Shown here piece after piece: positions 36,684 to 45,730 of a stretch of 64,000 nucleotides of DNA. The position numbers were made by a program, and so were the translations under genes. Within the stretch, counting starts at the first letter, position 1, and each line of letters opens with the position of its first letter. Below the pieces are notes generated by a model. It did not search any database. It saw only the letters and a program-made list of their open reading frames with translations, and was not told the DNA's origin. This stretch comes from Lysobacter capsici (GTDB lineage: Bacteria > Pseudomonadota > Gammaproteobacteria > Xanthomonadales > Xanthomonadaceae). The stretch covers positions 1,364,001 through 1,428,000 of the forward strand of contig NZ_CP076103.1 of assembly GCF_018732085.1 (NCBI RefSeq), read 5' to 3'.

Positions 36684-39665
36684 TTAGAAGCGCTGCTGGT
36701 ACTTGAAGTACACGAAACGGCCGATGTCGTAGCCGCCGTAGTACGAGTAGCCGGAGTTCGGCTGAGCGTACTGCGGAGCGGCGTAGTGCTCGAACACGTT
36801 GTTCGCGCCAACCGCGATCGTGGCGTTCCACGGCGCGTTGAAGCGGACCTGCATGTCGTGGAAGGTGTTCGAACCGATTTCGTTCTTCGGCGAGATGGCG
36901 CCGTTGAGCTCCGGAGCGGTGTAGTTCGGCAGCGTGCAACGTTCGTCGAAGTAGCAGTCTTCCTTCACGCCGGAGTAGTAACGCAGACCCCAGGTGAAGC
37001 CCCACGGACCCTTGTCCCAGCTCATGTTGAGGTTCGAGCGCAGGCGGAAGTTGCCGTTGAAGCCGTTCTGCTGGCTCGGGGTGGCGACGCCCAGGATGTC
37101 GGTCTGCAGTTCGTTCTTGGTGGTGTAGCTGTTCAACCAAGCGAAACCGAAGCGGCCCCACTGCGTGTCGAGACGGTAGTTCACGTCAAAGTCGAAACCT
37201 TCGACTTCGTTGTAGCCCACGTTGATCGGCGCGAAGATGAAGCTGGTGATGTTGCCGGTGATCGGATCGCGCACGAAGCGCGAGCGAGCCGGATCCTGTC
37301 CGGTGTTGCAGCGCGACTCGATGCCGCGGGTGTAGCAGTCAGCCAGCACCGCCGTCGGATCGTCGCCGCGGATCGCGTTTTCGATCTTGATGTTCCACCA
37401 GTCCAAGGACAGGTTGAGGTTGTCGACGAAGGTCGGGCTCCACACCACGCCGAAGGTCTTCGACTTGGAGGTTTCCGGAGTCAGCTGATCGTTCGAACCC
37501 GACAGGAACGGGGTGTTGGTCTGCGTGCCCGGGCCCGGGGCGAGGCCCGACGGGGTGTTGGCGGCCTGGCGGAAGTTCGCCGGGACGTTCTGCAAGCAGC
37601 GCGCGCTGCCGGCGGCATCGCCGAACAAGGTGTCGCAGGCGTCGGTGTAGAACGAGAACGACTGGCCCAGACCGCCGTACAGGTCGGCGATGGTCGGAGC
37701 GCGGAAGCCCTCGGAGTAGGTACCGCGGACCAGCAGCGAGTCGATCGGCTTCCACTTGAAGCCGAACTTGCTGTTGACCGTGTCGCCGAAGGTGTCGTAG
37801 TCGGAGTAACGGGTCGCCAGGTTGAAGGTCAGTTCCTTCGCGCCCGGCACGTCGGCCAGGACCGGGATCTGCAACTCGCCGTAGAACTCGTCCAGGGTGT
37901 ACGAACCGCCGGTCGGGCCGCTGGCCAGATCGGTCGAACCGCCGGTCTGCGACAGGGCGTCGGGCGAGAAGTTGCCCTGTTCCTTGCGGTGCTCGTAACC
38001 GACCGCCAGGCTCAGGTCACCGGCCGGCAGGGTCGCCAGGGTGCCGCTGAAGTTGACGAAGTAGTCGGTGGTCTTGGTCTTACCGAGCGCCTGGCCTTCC
38101 TGGTACAGGTACTTCTGCACGTTCGGGTCGTTCAGGCCGTTGGAGCCGGCGTAGCCGTAGGGCAGCAGCGGGTTCCACGGGGTGCACTGGCCGCCACCGA
38201 AGCCCAGCGGGATCGGGTTGGCGGCGGTGCCGCACTGGACCTGACCCTGCGCATTCAAGAACGACGGGCCGACCGCGCGACGCGTGTTGGCGACGTTGAG
38301 GTTACCCGTGCTGATCTGGGTCGCCTTGTTCTCGTTGTACAGATAGCCCGCGTCCCAATCCCAGATCTTGCCTTCGCCCAGTTCGAACGAACCGCTGAAG
38401 GTGCCGGTGAAGCGGTACGAGGTCAGGCTGTTGCGGACCTGGCGCGGCACTTCCCAACCACGACGCACGAAGTGCACGAAGGTCGGAGCGGTGACGCCCG
38501 CCGGCAGCGCGCCGGTGCGCTGGTTGCCGACCGGGTTGAAGTAGCTGTCGACCGAGATCGGGGTGTTGAAGCCCGGCGAGAGGACGGCGGACTGGAACGG
38601 ATAGCCGGCGTTCTGCGCGAAGGAGTCGCGGTCGTTGTACTGGATGTCGGTGTCGAAACGCAGCCAGTCGGTGATGTCGTAGCCGGCGTTGACGAACAGC
38701 GACTTGCGCTCGATGCCGCTGTACACGGTCGACTGTTCGGCCGGCAGCGAGACGTCCGAACCGTTGCGGGCGCGGAAGTTGGCGATGTTGCGCGGATCCA
38801 GGCCCGGGGTTTCGCGAGCCAGGAAACGGGCCGCGCCGAGTGCCGGGGTGCCGTTCGGCAGGGTGGCGCCGGTCGGGATCAGCAGCGCGCCCCACTGGGT
38901 GGTGCCGGAGTAACCGAAGTCACGCGGTTCGCTCTTTTCGCCGGTCGGGAAGCGAGCGATCGAGAACCAGCGGTCGCGGGCCCAAACCGGATCTTCCTTC
39001 GCGTATTCGGCGCCGATCGTGACCGAGCCACGGTCGCCGGTGAAGCCGATGGTGAAGTCGTAGTTCTGACGCGTGCCGTCGCCCTGGCTCCACTGGCCCA
39101 GGTAAGCGTTGGCTTCGGCGCCTTCGAAGTTCTTGCGGGTGATGATGTTGATCACGCCGGCGATGGCGTCGGAACCGTAGATCGTCGACGCGCCGTCCTT
39201 CAGCACTTCGATGCGTTCGACCATGCCCGACGGGATCGAGGAAACGTCCTGCAGACCGTCGTTGGTCGCGCCCAGGCGCTTGCCGTTGACGAGCACCAGG
39301 GTGCGGTTGGCACCGAGGTTGCGCAGATCGATGTAGTAACCACCGACGGATTCGCCCGAGGACAGCGGCGAGGTGCGGCTGATCGCCGGCGAGCCAGCGG
39401 CGGTGATGTTCTGCAGGATGTCGGCGACCGACTTGAAGCCCTGCTTCTCGATCTCGGCGCGGGTGATCTGAAGAACCGGTGCGGCGGTTTCGACGTCAAC
39501 CTGACGGATGCGCGAACCGGTCACTTCAACGCGGTCAAGCGTGGTGGCGTCCTTGCTGCCGGCCGTGTCTTGCGCGGACGCAATGCCCGTGCCGACCAGG
39601 GCGGTGGTACCCACTGCGAGAGCGAAGGAAATCGCTTCGCGGAGCTGGGTGGTCTTAAAGGTCAT
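36684..39665 (-). CDS. TonB-dependent receptor, paralogue B
   Basis: A 993-residue receptor, the duplicate of the gene at 33264-36359. The signal peptide (MTFKTTQLREAISFALAVGT, ending ASAQ), the TTLDRVEVTGSRIRQVDVET segment, the plug and most of the barrel match paralogue A almost residue for residue, including the terminal FVYFKYQQRF. The differences are concentrated: a shorter loop near residue 245 (IPTGATLPNGTPALGAARF in place of a longer Pro/Asp-rich loop), a different loop near 380, substitutions around QNVPANFRQAANTPSG, and lack of a short C-terminal insert. This suggests duplication followed by diversification of ligand-facing or phage-exposed loops. The ATG at 39665 has GAGAGAGA before it. 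Confidence 0.92.
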   Translation of the reverse strand: MTFKTTQLREAISFALAVGTTALVGTGIASAQDTAGSKDATTLDRVEVTGSRIRQVDVETAAPVLQITRAEIEKQGFKSVADILQNITAAGSPAISRTSPLSSGESVGGYYIDLRNLGANRTLVLVNGKRLGATNDGLQDVSSIPSGMVERIEVLKDGASTIYGSDAIAGVINIITRKNFEGAEANAYLGQWSQGDGTRQNYDFTIGFTGDRGSVTIGAEYAKEDPVWARDRWFSIARFPTGEKSEPRDFGYSGTTQWGALLIPTGATLPNGTPALGAARFLARETPGLDPRNIANFRARNGSDVSLPAEQSTVYSGIERKSLFVNAGYDITDWLRFDTDIQYNDRDSFAQNAGYPFQSAVLSPGFNTPISVDSYFNPVGNQRTGALPAGVTAPTFVHFVRRGWEVPRQVRNSLTSYRFTGTFSGSFELGEGKIWDWDAGYLYNENKATQISTGNLNVANTRRAVGPSFLNAQGQVQCGTAANPIPLGFGGGQCTPWNPLLPYGYAGSNGLNDPNVQKYLYQEGQALGKTKTTDYFVNFSGTLATLPAGDLSLAVGYEHRKEQGNFSPDALSQTGGSTDLASGPTGGSYTLDEFYGELQIPVLADVPGAKELTFNLATRYSDYDTFGDTVNSKFGFKWKPIDSLLVRGTYSEGFRAPTIADLYGGLGQSFSFYTDACDTLFGDAAGSARCLQNVPANFRQAANTPSGLAPGPGTQTNTPFLSGSNDQLTPETSKSKTFGVVWSPTFVDNLNLSLDWWNIKIENAIRGDDPTAVLADCYTRGIESRCNTGQDPARSRFVRDPITGNITSFIFAPINVGYNEVEGFDFDVNYRLDTQWGRFGFAWLNSYTTKNELQTDILGVATPSQQNGFNGNFRLRSNLNMSWDKGPWGFTWGLRYYSGVKEDCYFDERCTLPNYTAPELNGAISPKNEIGSNTFHDMQVRFNAPWNATIAVGANNVFEHYAAPQYAQPNSGYSYYGGYDIGRFVYFKYQQRF

Positions 39666-40681
39666 CTCTCTCTCTCCGAGTCTGTCGTGTTGTACCCGTG
39701 GACTCACTGGCGGAGTCAATGCAAACGCCAAATCCAGCAAGTTGGCCGGATCGTAACTGCCTAGACACAAAAATTAAAGTGTTGTTAAGCATTAAATTTC
39801 ACTTAAGTACGACAACCAGGCACTTAGAGAGTGTCCAAACGTTTGCTGACTTTGGCGTATGGATGAGCGGAGGGCCTTTAGGGCGCCGACGTTAACGTCA
39901 GGTTGAGTGAGGGGCGGGGCGGAGGGGTGGACCTCCGGTGGTCGCCTGCGGGGAGGGCGACTTGGTGACCTGGAGATGCCAGAAAGCCACTGCCCTGCTT
40001 GATTCTGGGCCGGCTGAAGGGCGCCGCCTGCGTGATCGTGGGGCCGCCCGGAGCAGCCTTTTCTGCCGGGCAATCGCTTGATTTCAGGGGTTTTCGGCGA
40101 TCTGTGCGCGGGACGTTGCGGCTTGGGCGAGCAGGCGCCGAGGGGCCGTGTGCCGATCCCGATCAGGCGCGCCCGACAGGAGGTGCCGATCGTCGACCAG
40201 GTGTGAGCCGCGAGCGGCCGAGCCCTGTTTATGTTGCGATGCACAATGAGTCTCGGCGTCGCAAATGGGGTCCGCAGGGCAGAAGATGAGGCACTGCGCA
40301 AGGCTCATTAGGCACGTCAAAAGTGCCAGGTATGTCTGAGCCCGGTAAGTCGGACCCTGGGCGGATTGGAGCCGCATCCAGGCACCTGGTTGGTGTTTGC
40401 GCCGGACCTGTTCTCTGGTTTGGGCTGGCGACTATGGCCTGCCAGGCACTCTGCAGCCGGACCGGATGTGCTTTGGATCAGGCCGCCGTGTGGGCGGCGC
40501 AGACGCTCAATGTCTCGGCCAGCGACCGATAGCCGACGTCGAGATAGCGGCGATGCAGCGCAGGAGTGTGACATCGCCGTGAGGCGCGCAATCGCACGCG
40601 CGCAGCCGCTGTACGGAGCCGGGCGGATGGACAATCAGGCGGGGGAGACACCAAGGCGCGGGCACGAGGCGTGCCGCGGGA
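39666..40681. other. Long gene-poor region upstream of the receptor cluster
   Basis: About 1 kb. The first 125 bases are the promoter region of paralogue B, with the conserved box at 39772-39788. From about 39,800 on I see no credible gene: open frames on both strands are short, overlap each other and lack recognisable domains or ribosome binding sites. It may hold a decayed gene or an untranslated RNA; nothing in the sequence decides this. Confidence 0.5.
39772..39788 (-). promoter_or_regulatory. Conserved upstream box of TonB receptor (copy 3)
   Basis: Minus-strand TTAACAACACTTTAATT, identical to copy 1, 107 bases before the ATG at 39665. Confidence 0.65.
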
Positions 40682-41533
40682 TCACAGATCCTGTTCGTAG
40701 CGAACGTAGGGCACGGTGCCTTCGTCTTTCTCGCCGTTGCCGGGTGCGAACGGGTTCTTGCCGCGGGTGACGACGTTTTCCGCGCCGACGGTGAGCTGGC
40801 CGCTCCAGGGCGTACGCCAGGTCAGGCCGACGCCGAGGCCTTCCCACTGGCCCGGCTGGCCGGGGGTGTCGACCACGCGGCCGACGATGTTGGCGCCGAA
40901 ATTGCCGATGCCGGCGCCGATGGTGATGCTCTTGCTGCTCCAGCGGTCGGCCAGGCCGGGCATTTCGCCGGCCGGGATCAGCTTGGCGCGGGCCCAGGTG
41001 CCGCCGATCGAGACCATCGCTTCGCGGCCGATGTTCTTCTGGCCGTAGACGGTCAGGGTGTTCTGGTCGACCCGGCTGTTGCGATTGTTGGGGCTGAGCC
41101 AGCCGGGCAGGGCGTCGCGGCCGCTGCCGATCGCCACGCCGACCTTGCCGCCGGGCCGGCTGAGGCTGGCGCCCGCGGACAGTTGCCGGTTGTTGGCGTG
41201 GTCGTCGTCTTCGTCGAGAGCGGCGAGCAGGCAGTGATTGGCGAGGTTGCCGATCGCGCCGGCCAGGCCGGTCTTGCGGTCGCAGACCAGGCCGAGGCCG
41301 TCGCCGCCGTCCAGGCCGAGGGTCGCGTCGAAGGTGTTGGCGCCGGACTTCCAGCGCGCGCCGGCGGCCTGTTTTTCGGCCGGTTCCAGCTGCAGCACGT
41401 ATTCGAGCTTGCCGTTGTTCTGGTTCCACACCGGCAGGTAGGTGGTATCGCGCTTGGTCTGCGCATGCGCGCCCGTTGCAACGCCTAGGGCGAGCAGCAG
41501 GGCAAGCGGCAATGAGCGCAGATGCTTGGGCAT
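40682..41533 (-). CDS. Secreted, barrel-like protein of unknown function
   Basis: A 283-residue protein with a clear signal peptide (LRSLPLALLLALGVATGAHAQ, cleaved near residue 25). The mature part alternates polar and hydrophobic residues in short strands rich in Gly and aromatic residues (TLTVYGQKNIGREAMVSIGG, SITIGAGIGNFGANIVGRVV, GQLTVGAENVVTRGKNPFAP), as in small outer-membrane barrels. It ends in VRYEQDL, so it lacks the terminal Phe of many BAM substrates. NCLLAALDEDDDHANNRQLS holds an acidic run that could bind metal. I do not recognise the family. It is monocistronic, followed by the gene-poor region. Confidence 0.7.
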   Translation of the reverse strand: MPKHLRSLPLALLLALGVATGAHAQTKRDTTYLPVWNQNNGKLEYVLQLEPAEKQAAGARWKSGANTFDATLGLDGGDGLGLVCDRKTGLAGAIGNLANHCLLAALDEDDDHANNRQLSAGASLSRPGGKVGVAIGSGRDALPGWLSPNNRNSRVDQNTLTVYGQKNIGREAMVSIGGTWARAKLIPAGEMPGLADRWSSKSITIGAGIGNFGANIVGRVVDTPGQPGQWEGLGVGLTWRTPWSGQLTVGAENVVTRGKNPFAPGNGEKDEGTVPYVRYEQDL

Positions 41534-41673
41534 ACCTGGAGTGTGTGTAGAGCGCGGACCAACGTTAAGACCGGATGAAGCCGGTCGAGTTCCCCAAATC
41601 CTTGGCGTCGACTATAGCCGGTTTATGTTTATTTAACAATCTGAAAACGGTCCCAGATCGGCATTCGACAGGT

Positions 41674-42618
41674 TCACTGTACTCGCTGCGGAGCCTGTAT
41701 TTGCACGGCTGCAGCAGCGAACAGGCCGGCAATTTGGTTGCGATCGAAACCATAGCGCTGGCCGCAGAACTCGCAGCGGACGTGGGCCTCGCCGTCGGCG
41801 GCGTCGACCGCCGCGTCGGCTTCCTCGCGGCCGAGCGAGACCAGCATCGCCTCGACCCGCTCGCGCGAGCACGAGCAGGCGAACGCCAGCGGCTTGTCGC
41901 CCAGCAACTGCACGCCGTCCTCGTGGAACAGGCGATTGAGCACGGTCGCGGCCGGCAGGGTCAGCAGTTCGTCGGTGCGCAGGGTGTCGAACAGGGCGCC
42001 GGCGCGGATCCAGCCGTCGTCGTCGCCTTCGTCGCCGGGCAGCTTCTGCAGCATCAGGCCGGCGGCCCGGTGTTCGTCGGCGACCAGCAGCAGGCGGGTC
42101 GGCAATTGCTCGGACTGGCGGAAATAGCCCTCGAAGGCGCCGGCCAGCGAATCGGACTCCAGCCCGACCAGGCCCTGGTAGCGGACCGGATCGCGGCCGT
42201 GCAGGCCGGGGTTTTCGATGGTGATCGCGAGCATCGCGTCGGGGCCGAGTTCGCGCAGGTCGCGGGTGACCTCGCCGCCGTCCTCGGACAACTGCACGAT
42301 GCCGCGCAAGGTGCCGGCCGCGGTGCATTCGGCGAACAAGGTGCGCAGCGCGCCGTTGCCGCGCAGTTGCACCGACAGGCGGCCGTCGACCTTGGCGTGG
42401 CCGGTGAACAAGGCCGCCGCGGCGACCGCTTCGCCGAGCAGTTCGGCGGCGGCGGCCGGGTACTCGGCGCGTTCGCGGATCTGGCGCCAGGTGTCGTGCA
42501 GGTGGACATGCACGCCGCGCACGCCGGCCGCTTCGATCATGAAGCGGGTCAGGCGGTCGTGCTCGCCGGGCGTGTCGGTGCCGGGGGCGGTGGTTGCGGC
42601 GGAAGGGGCGTCGGTCAT
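41674..42618 (-). CDS. hslO: Hsp33, redox-regulated holdase chaperone
   Basis: A 314-residue protein matching Hsp33 (HslO), a cytoplasmic chaperone activated by oxidation. The N-terminal domain carries the family segments TRFMIEAAGVRGVHVHL and LRGNGALRTLFAECTAAGTLRG. The C-terminal switch is visible as CSCS followed about 30 residues later by CEFCGQRYGF, which gives the four zinc-binding cysteines in a CxC...CxxC arrangement. Under oxidative stress these form disulphides, release zinc and expose the client-binding surface. The gene is divergent from mtgA. Confidence 0.94.
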   Translation of the reverse strand: MTDAPSAATTAPGTDTPGEHDRLTRFMIEAAGVRGVHVHLHDTWRQIRERAEYPAAAAELLGEAVAAAALFTGHAKVDGRLSVQLRGNGALRTLFAECTAAGTLRGIVQLSEDGGEVTRDLRELGPDAMLAITIENPGLHGRDPVRYQGLVGLESDSLAGAFEGYFRQSEQLPTRLLLVADEHRAAGLMLQKLPGDEGDDDGWIRAGALFDTLRTDELLTLPAATVLNRLFHEDGVQLLGDKPLAFACSCSRERVEAMLVSLGREEADAAVDAADGEAHVRCEFCGQRYGFDRNQIAGLFAAAAVQIQAPQRVQ

Positions 42619-42796
42619 CGTCGTACTCTGGCGGCTGCGGCGCGGATCGCGCGCATTCCGAAGCCAGCGGCTTCGGCATCGCGGATAATGCGCAGGATTC
42701 TGTTAGGGGGGAGGTGAAGGCTATGCCGATGCGATCGGAGCTCGGATCACGAACGCGGGGCTGCCGCCACGCGGCAACAGTGGGGACGGCAACGGC

Positions 42797-43582
42797 ATGG
42801 TGCAAGGCTTGAGCCGGGCCGTGCCCGACCTCGGCCCGGTCGACACGGCGGCCGGCCCGGGCCAGACCGCGCCGCGTCCGCGCCGGTTGCGGCGTTGGCT
42901 GCGCTGGCTGATCGCGCTGCCGTTCCTGTTCGTGCTGGCCTCGATCCTGCAGGTCGCGAGCCTGCGTTTCATCGATCCGCCGTTCTCGGCCTTCATGATG
43001 ATCCGCCAGTTCGAGGCCTGGGGTTCGGGCGATTTCGGCTTCCGCCTGGCCCACGACTGGCGCGATCTGGACGAGATCTCGCCGAACCTGCCGGTGGCGC
43101 TGGTCGCCTCGGAGGACCAGAACTTCGCCGAGCATTTCGGCTTCGATCTCAAGGCGATCGAGAAGGCGCGCAAGAACAACGAGCGCGGCCGCAAGGTCCG
43201 CGGCGGCAGCACGATCAGCCAGCAGACCGCGAAGAACCTGTTCCTGTGGAGCGGGCGCAGCTGGATCCGCAAGGGCATCGAAGCCTGGTACACGCTGCTG
43301 CTGGAGACGATGTGGCCCAAGCATCGGATCATCGAGGTCTACGCCAACATCGCCGAGTTCGGCGACGGCGTGTACGGCGCCCAGGCCGCGGCCCGCACCT
43401 TCTACCGCAAGGACGCCAGCCAGTTGGCGCCGGCCGAAGCCGCGCGCATGGCCGCGGTGCTGCCCAACCCCAAGCGCTACAGCGTCGCCAAGCCGGGACC
43501 GTACGTGCAGCGGCGGGCCGGGGCGATCCAGCGCCAGATGCGTTACATCGGCGGCAGCGAGTACCTCAAGCAACTCGAGTGA
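42797..43582 (+). CDS. mtgA: Monofunctional biosynthetic peptidoglycan transglycosylase
   Basis: A 261-residue inner-membrane enzyme of glycosyltransferase family 51 that polymerises lipid II into glycan strands without a transpeptidase domain. After a basic N-terminus there is one membrane helix (about 36-55, WLIALPFLFVLASILQVASL). Conserved GT51 motifs follow: ASEDQNFAEHFGFD with the catalytic Glu, RGGSTISQQTAKNLFLW, and RIIEVYANIAEFGDGVYGAQ. GGGGA precedes the ATG at 42797. A glycosyltransferase gene follows 37 bases downstream, so co-transcription is likely. Confidence 0.94.
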   Translation: MVQGLSRAVPDLGPVDTAAGPGQTAPRPRRLRRWLRWLIALPFLFVLASILQVASLRFIDPPFSAFMMIRQFEAWGSGDFGFRLAHDWRDLDEISPNLPVALVASEDQNFAEHFGFDLKAIEKARKNNERGRKVRGGSTISQQTAKNLFLWSGRSWIRKGIEAWYTLLLETMWPKHRIIEVYANIAEFGDGVYGAQAAARTFYRKDASQLAPAEAARMAAVLPNPKRYSVAKPGPYVQRRAGAIQRQMRYIGGSEYLKQLE

Positions 43583-43619
43583 AGCCCGCCGCGATGCGCC
43601 CGCGGCTACTATGCGCAGC

Positions 43620-44669
43620 ATGAGCCGCGATCGCGTCACCGTCGTCCTGGCCGCCTTCGACGAGGCCGCCAGCCTGCCCCTGCTGCAGCCGCGCATCGCC
43701 GCGGCGCTGGACGCGTTGCGGGCCGACGGCGTCGACGGCCGCGTGCTGTATGTCGACGACGGCAGCCGCGACCGCACCTGGCCGATCCTGCAGGCGATCG
43801 CCGCGGCCGATCCGCGGGTGTCGCTGCTGCGGCTGTCGCGCAACTTCGGCAAGGAGGCGGCGTTGACCGCCGGCCTGGATCTGGTCGACGAGGGCGCCGC
43901 GCTGATCCTCGACGCCGACGGGCAGGACCCGCCGGAACTGATCGCGCAATTCGTCGCGCTGTGGCGCGAAGGCTATGACGACGTCTACGGCACGCGCCTG
44001 GAACGCGAAGGCGAAGGCTGGCTCAAGCGCGGCACCGCGCACGCGTTCTACCGGGTGATCGGACGGCTGTCGCGCACGCCGATCCCGGCCGACACCGGCG
44101 ATTTCCGCCTGCTCTCGCCGCGCGCGCTGGACGCGCTGCGGCAATTGCGCGAGCGCCATCGGTTCATGAAGGGCTTGTTCGGCTGGATCGGCTACAACCG
44201 CATCGCGGTGCCGTATCACCGCGAGCCGCGGGTGGCAGGCGCCAGCAAGTTCAACCTGTGGCGGCTGTGGAACCTGGCGCTGGAGGGCATCACCAGTTTC
44301 TCGACCGCGCCGCTGCGCCTGGCCACCTACCTGGGGCTGGCGACGGCGCTGGTGGCGTTCGCGTATGCGCTCAAGGTCGTGATCAAGGCGCTGCTGTTCG
44401 GCGACCCGGTGCAGGGCTGGCCGACGATGATGGCGGTGATCCTGTTCCTGGGCGGCGTGCAGCTGATCGCGCTGGGCCTGATCGGCGAATACCTGGGCCG
44501 GCTGTACGAGGAATCCAAGCAGCGGCCGCTGTACCTGATCGACACCTGGCAGCCCGCGGCAGGAGTATCCTCGGGGCAGACCCGGTTTTCCCAGCTTGAT
44601 CCCCAGATCGCGGAAGGAGACCCTCATGCGCACCGTACGACAGCTGTTGGACGCCAAGGCGGCGGCTGA
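43620..44669 (+). CDS. Family 2 glycosyltransferase, GtrB/DPM1/ArnC type
   Basis: About 349 residues. The GT-A domain (1-230) contains VVLAAFDEAASLPLL, the nucleotide-binding DDGSRDRTW and DADGQDPPELI, and RHRFMKGLFGWIGYN. Two C-terminal membrane helices (about 235-300, ATYLGLATALVAFAYALKVV and AVILFLGGVQLIALGLIGEYLG) anchor it to the inner membrane. This layout belongs to enzymes that load a sugar from a nucleotide onto undecaprenyl or dolichyl phosphate. Which sugar is transferred is unknown. ATG 43620 is preferred to the ATG nine bases upstream because it starts directly at MSRDRVTVVLAAF. The 3' end overlaps the following CBS gene by 44 bases. Confidence 0.88.
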   Translation: MSRDRVTVVLAAFDEAASLPLLQPRIAAALDALRADGVDGRVLYVDDGSRDRTWPILQAIAAADPRVSLLRLSRNFGKEAALTAGLDLVDEGAALILDADGQDPPELIAQFVALWREGYDDVYGTRLEREGEGWLKRGTAHAFYRVIGRLSRTPIPADTGDFRLLSPRALDALRQLRERHRFMKGLFGWIGYNRIAVPYHREPRVAGASKFNLWRLWNLALEGITSFSTAPLRLATYLGLATALVAFAYALKVVIKALLFGDPVQGWPTMMAVILFLGGVQLIALGLIGEYLGRLYEESKQRPLYLIDTWQPAAGVSSGQTRFSQLDPQIAEGDPHAHRTTAVGRQGGG

Positions 44670-45057
44670 GGTTTTCGCGATCGGCCCCGATGCGCCGGTC
44701 ATCGACGCGATCCGGTTGATGGCCGAAAAGCGGATCGGCGCGGTCCTGGTGATGGAGGGATCGCGACTGGCCGGGATCCTGTCCGAGCGCGACTACGCAC
44801 GCAAGATCGTGCTGCAGGGCCGTTCGTCGGCCGACACTCCGGTACGCGACATCATGACCGCGCAGGTCGTCAGCGTGAGCCTGGGCGACAGCGCCGAGCA
44901 CTGCATGCAGATCGTGACCGAGCGGCGCATCCGCCACTTGCCGGTGCTCGAAGGCGGCGAAGTCATCGGGGTCGTATCGATCGGCGATCTGGTCAAGGCG
45001 GTGATCGAGGATCAGCAGGTGGAACTCGATCAGTTGCAGCGCTACATCGCCAGCTGA
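44626..45057 (+). CDS. CBS-domain pair protein
   Basis: A 143-residue cytoplasmic protein made of two CBS domains (about 15-70 and 78-135): DAIRLMAEKRIGAVLVMEG with GILSERDYARKIVLQG, and HCMQIVTERRIRHLPVLEG with GVVSIGDLVKAVI. Such stand-alone pairs bind adenine nucleotides and act as energy or redox sensors; a partner cannot be named. GGAGA five bases upstream supports the ATG at 44626. The start lies inside the end of the glycosyltransferase gene, so the two are co-transcribed. Confidence 0.9.
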   Translation: MRTVRQLLDAKAAAEVFAIGPDAPVIDAIRLMAEKRIGAVLVMEGSRLAGILSERDYARKIVLQGRSSADTPVRDIMTAQVVSVSLGDSAEHCMQIVTERRIRHLPVLEGGEVIGVVSIGDLVKAVIEDQQVELDQLQRYIAS

Positions 45058-45127
45058 TCGCCTAATCTGTTTGCCGTACGGCTCGGGCGTGGGCTCGGGC
45101 CGGCATTCAATTGAGCGAAGGATACGC

Positions 45128-45730
45128 ATGACTTGTGTGCAACGTATTGCGATCGGCCTGACGTCGGCGCTGATGATGTCCCTGACCGCCTGCAACGCCA
45201 AATTGCCCGAAGCCGACGCTGAAGCCGCTCCCGTTGCCCCCGTTGCCCCCGTCGCGGCCGCGCCGGTGGACGTGTCGAAAGGACCGGCCACCGCGACCGT
45301 CTCGGCCGATGGCGAGTTCATCGCGATCCAGGTGCCCGAGCGCACCATCGAGCTGAGCGTGGCCGATGTGTTCGGCATGCAGAAAACCAAATTCGACAAG
45401 GCCATCATCGTCGCGCAAGGGCACCAGGGCGATCGCTACGACGTGCTGTTGCGGGCCGAGGCTCCCAGCGATCCAAAGCAGGACGGCGGACGCTGCGCCA
45501 AGGGCCGCGAAGTATCGATGCGGCATATCGCGTTCGACACCGGTTCGACCACGACCAGCTCGTCAAGCGATTTCGAGTCCTGCCTGGATCGACTGCGCGT
45601 CGTCGCCGAACGTCGGGAGCCCGATGGGCGGCTTGAGTACGATCTCAAGCAAGGCCACGAGGACGGCAGCGAGAGCGACGTTTACCTGCACTACGAAACC
45701 GTGGATTTCAAGAAGTCGATCAACTTCTGA
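45128..45730 (+). CDS. Lipoprotein of unknown function
   Basis: A 200-residue protein with a lipoprotein signal peptide; LMMSLTAC is a lipobox, giving a lipidated Cys near residue 20. A short Ala/Pro/Val-rich linker with PVAPVAP repeats follows, then a compact domain with two cysteines (GRCAKG and ESCLDRL) that may pair as a disulphide. It ends with HYETVDFKKSINF. I do not recognise the family. The ATG at 45128 is chosen because it begins the signal peptide. It lies 70 bases after the CBS gene and may be the last gene of that transcript. Confidence 0.75.
   Translation: MTCVQRIAIGLTSALMMSLTACNAKLPEADAEAAPVAPVAPVAAAPVDVSKGPATATVSADGEFIAIQVPERTIELSVADVFGMQKTKFDKAIIVAQGHQGDRYDVLLRAEAPSDPKQDGGRCAKGREVSMRHIAFDTGSTTTSSSSDFESCLDRLRVVAERREPDGRLEYDLKQGHEDGSESDVYLHYETVDFKKSINF

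Noticed and set aside
36606..39764. 1,052-residue plus-strand open frame
   Set aside because: It is exactly antisense to TonB receptor paralogue B and has no recognisable domain; similar antisense frames exist over the other receptors, so it is a codon-bias artefact.
40366..40770. 134-residue open frame in the gene-poor region
   Set aside because: Runs into the 3' end of the secreted barrel-like gene on the other strand, and its composition is not protein-like.
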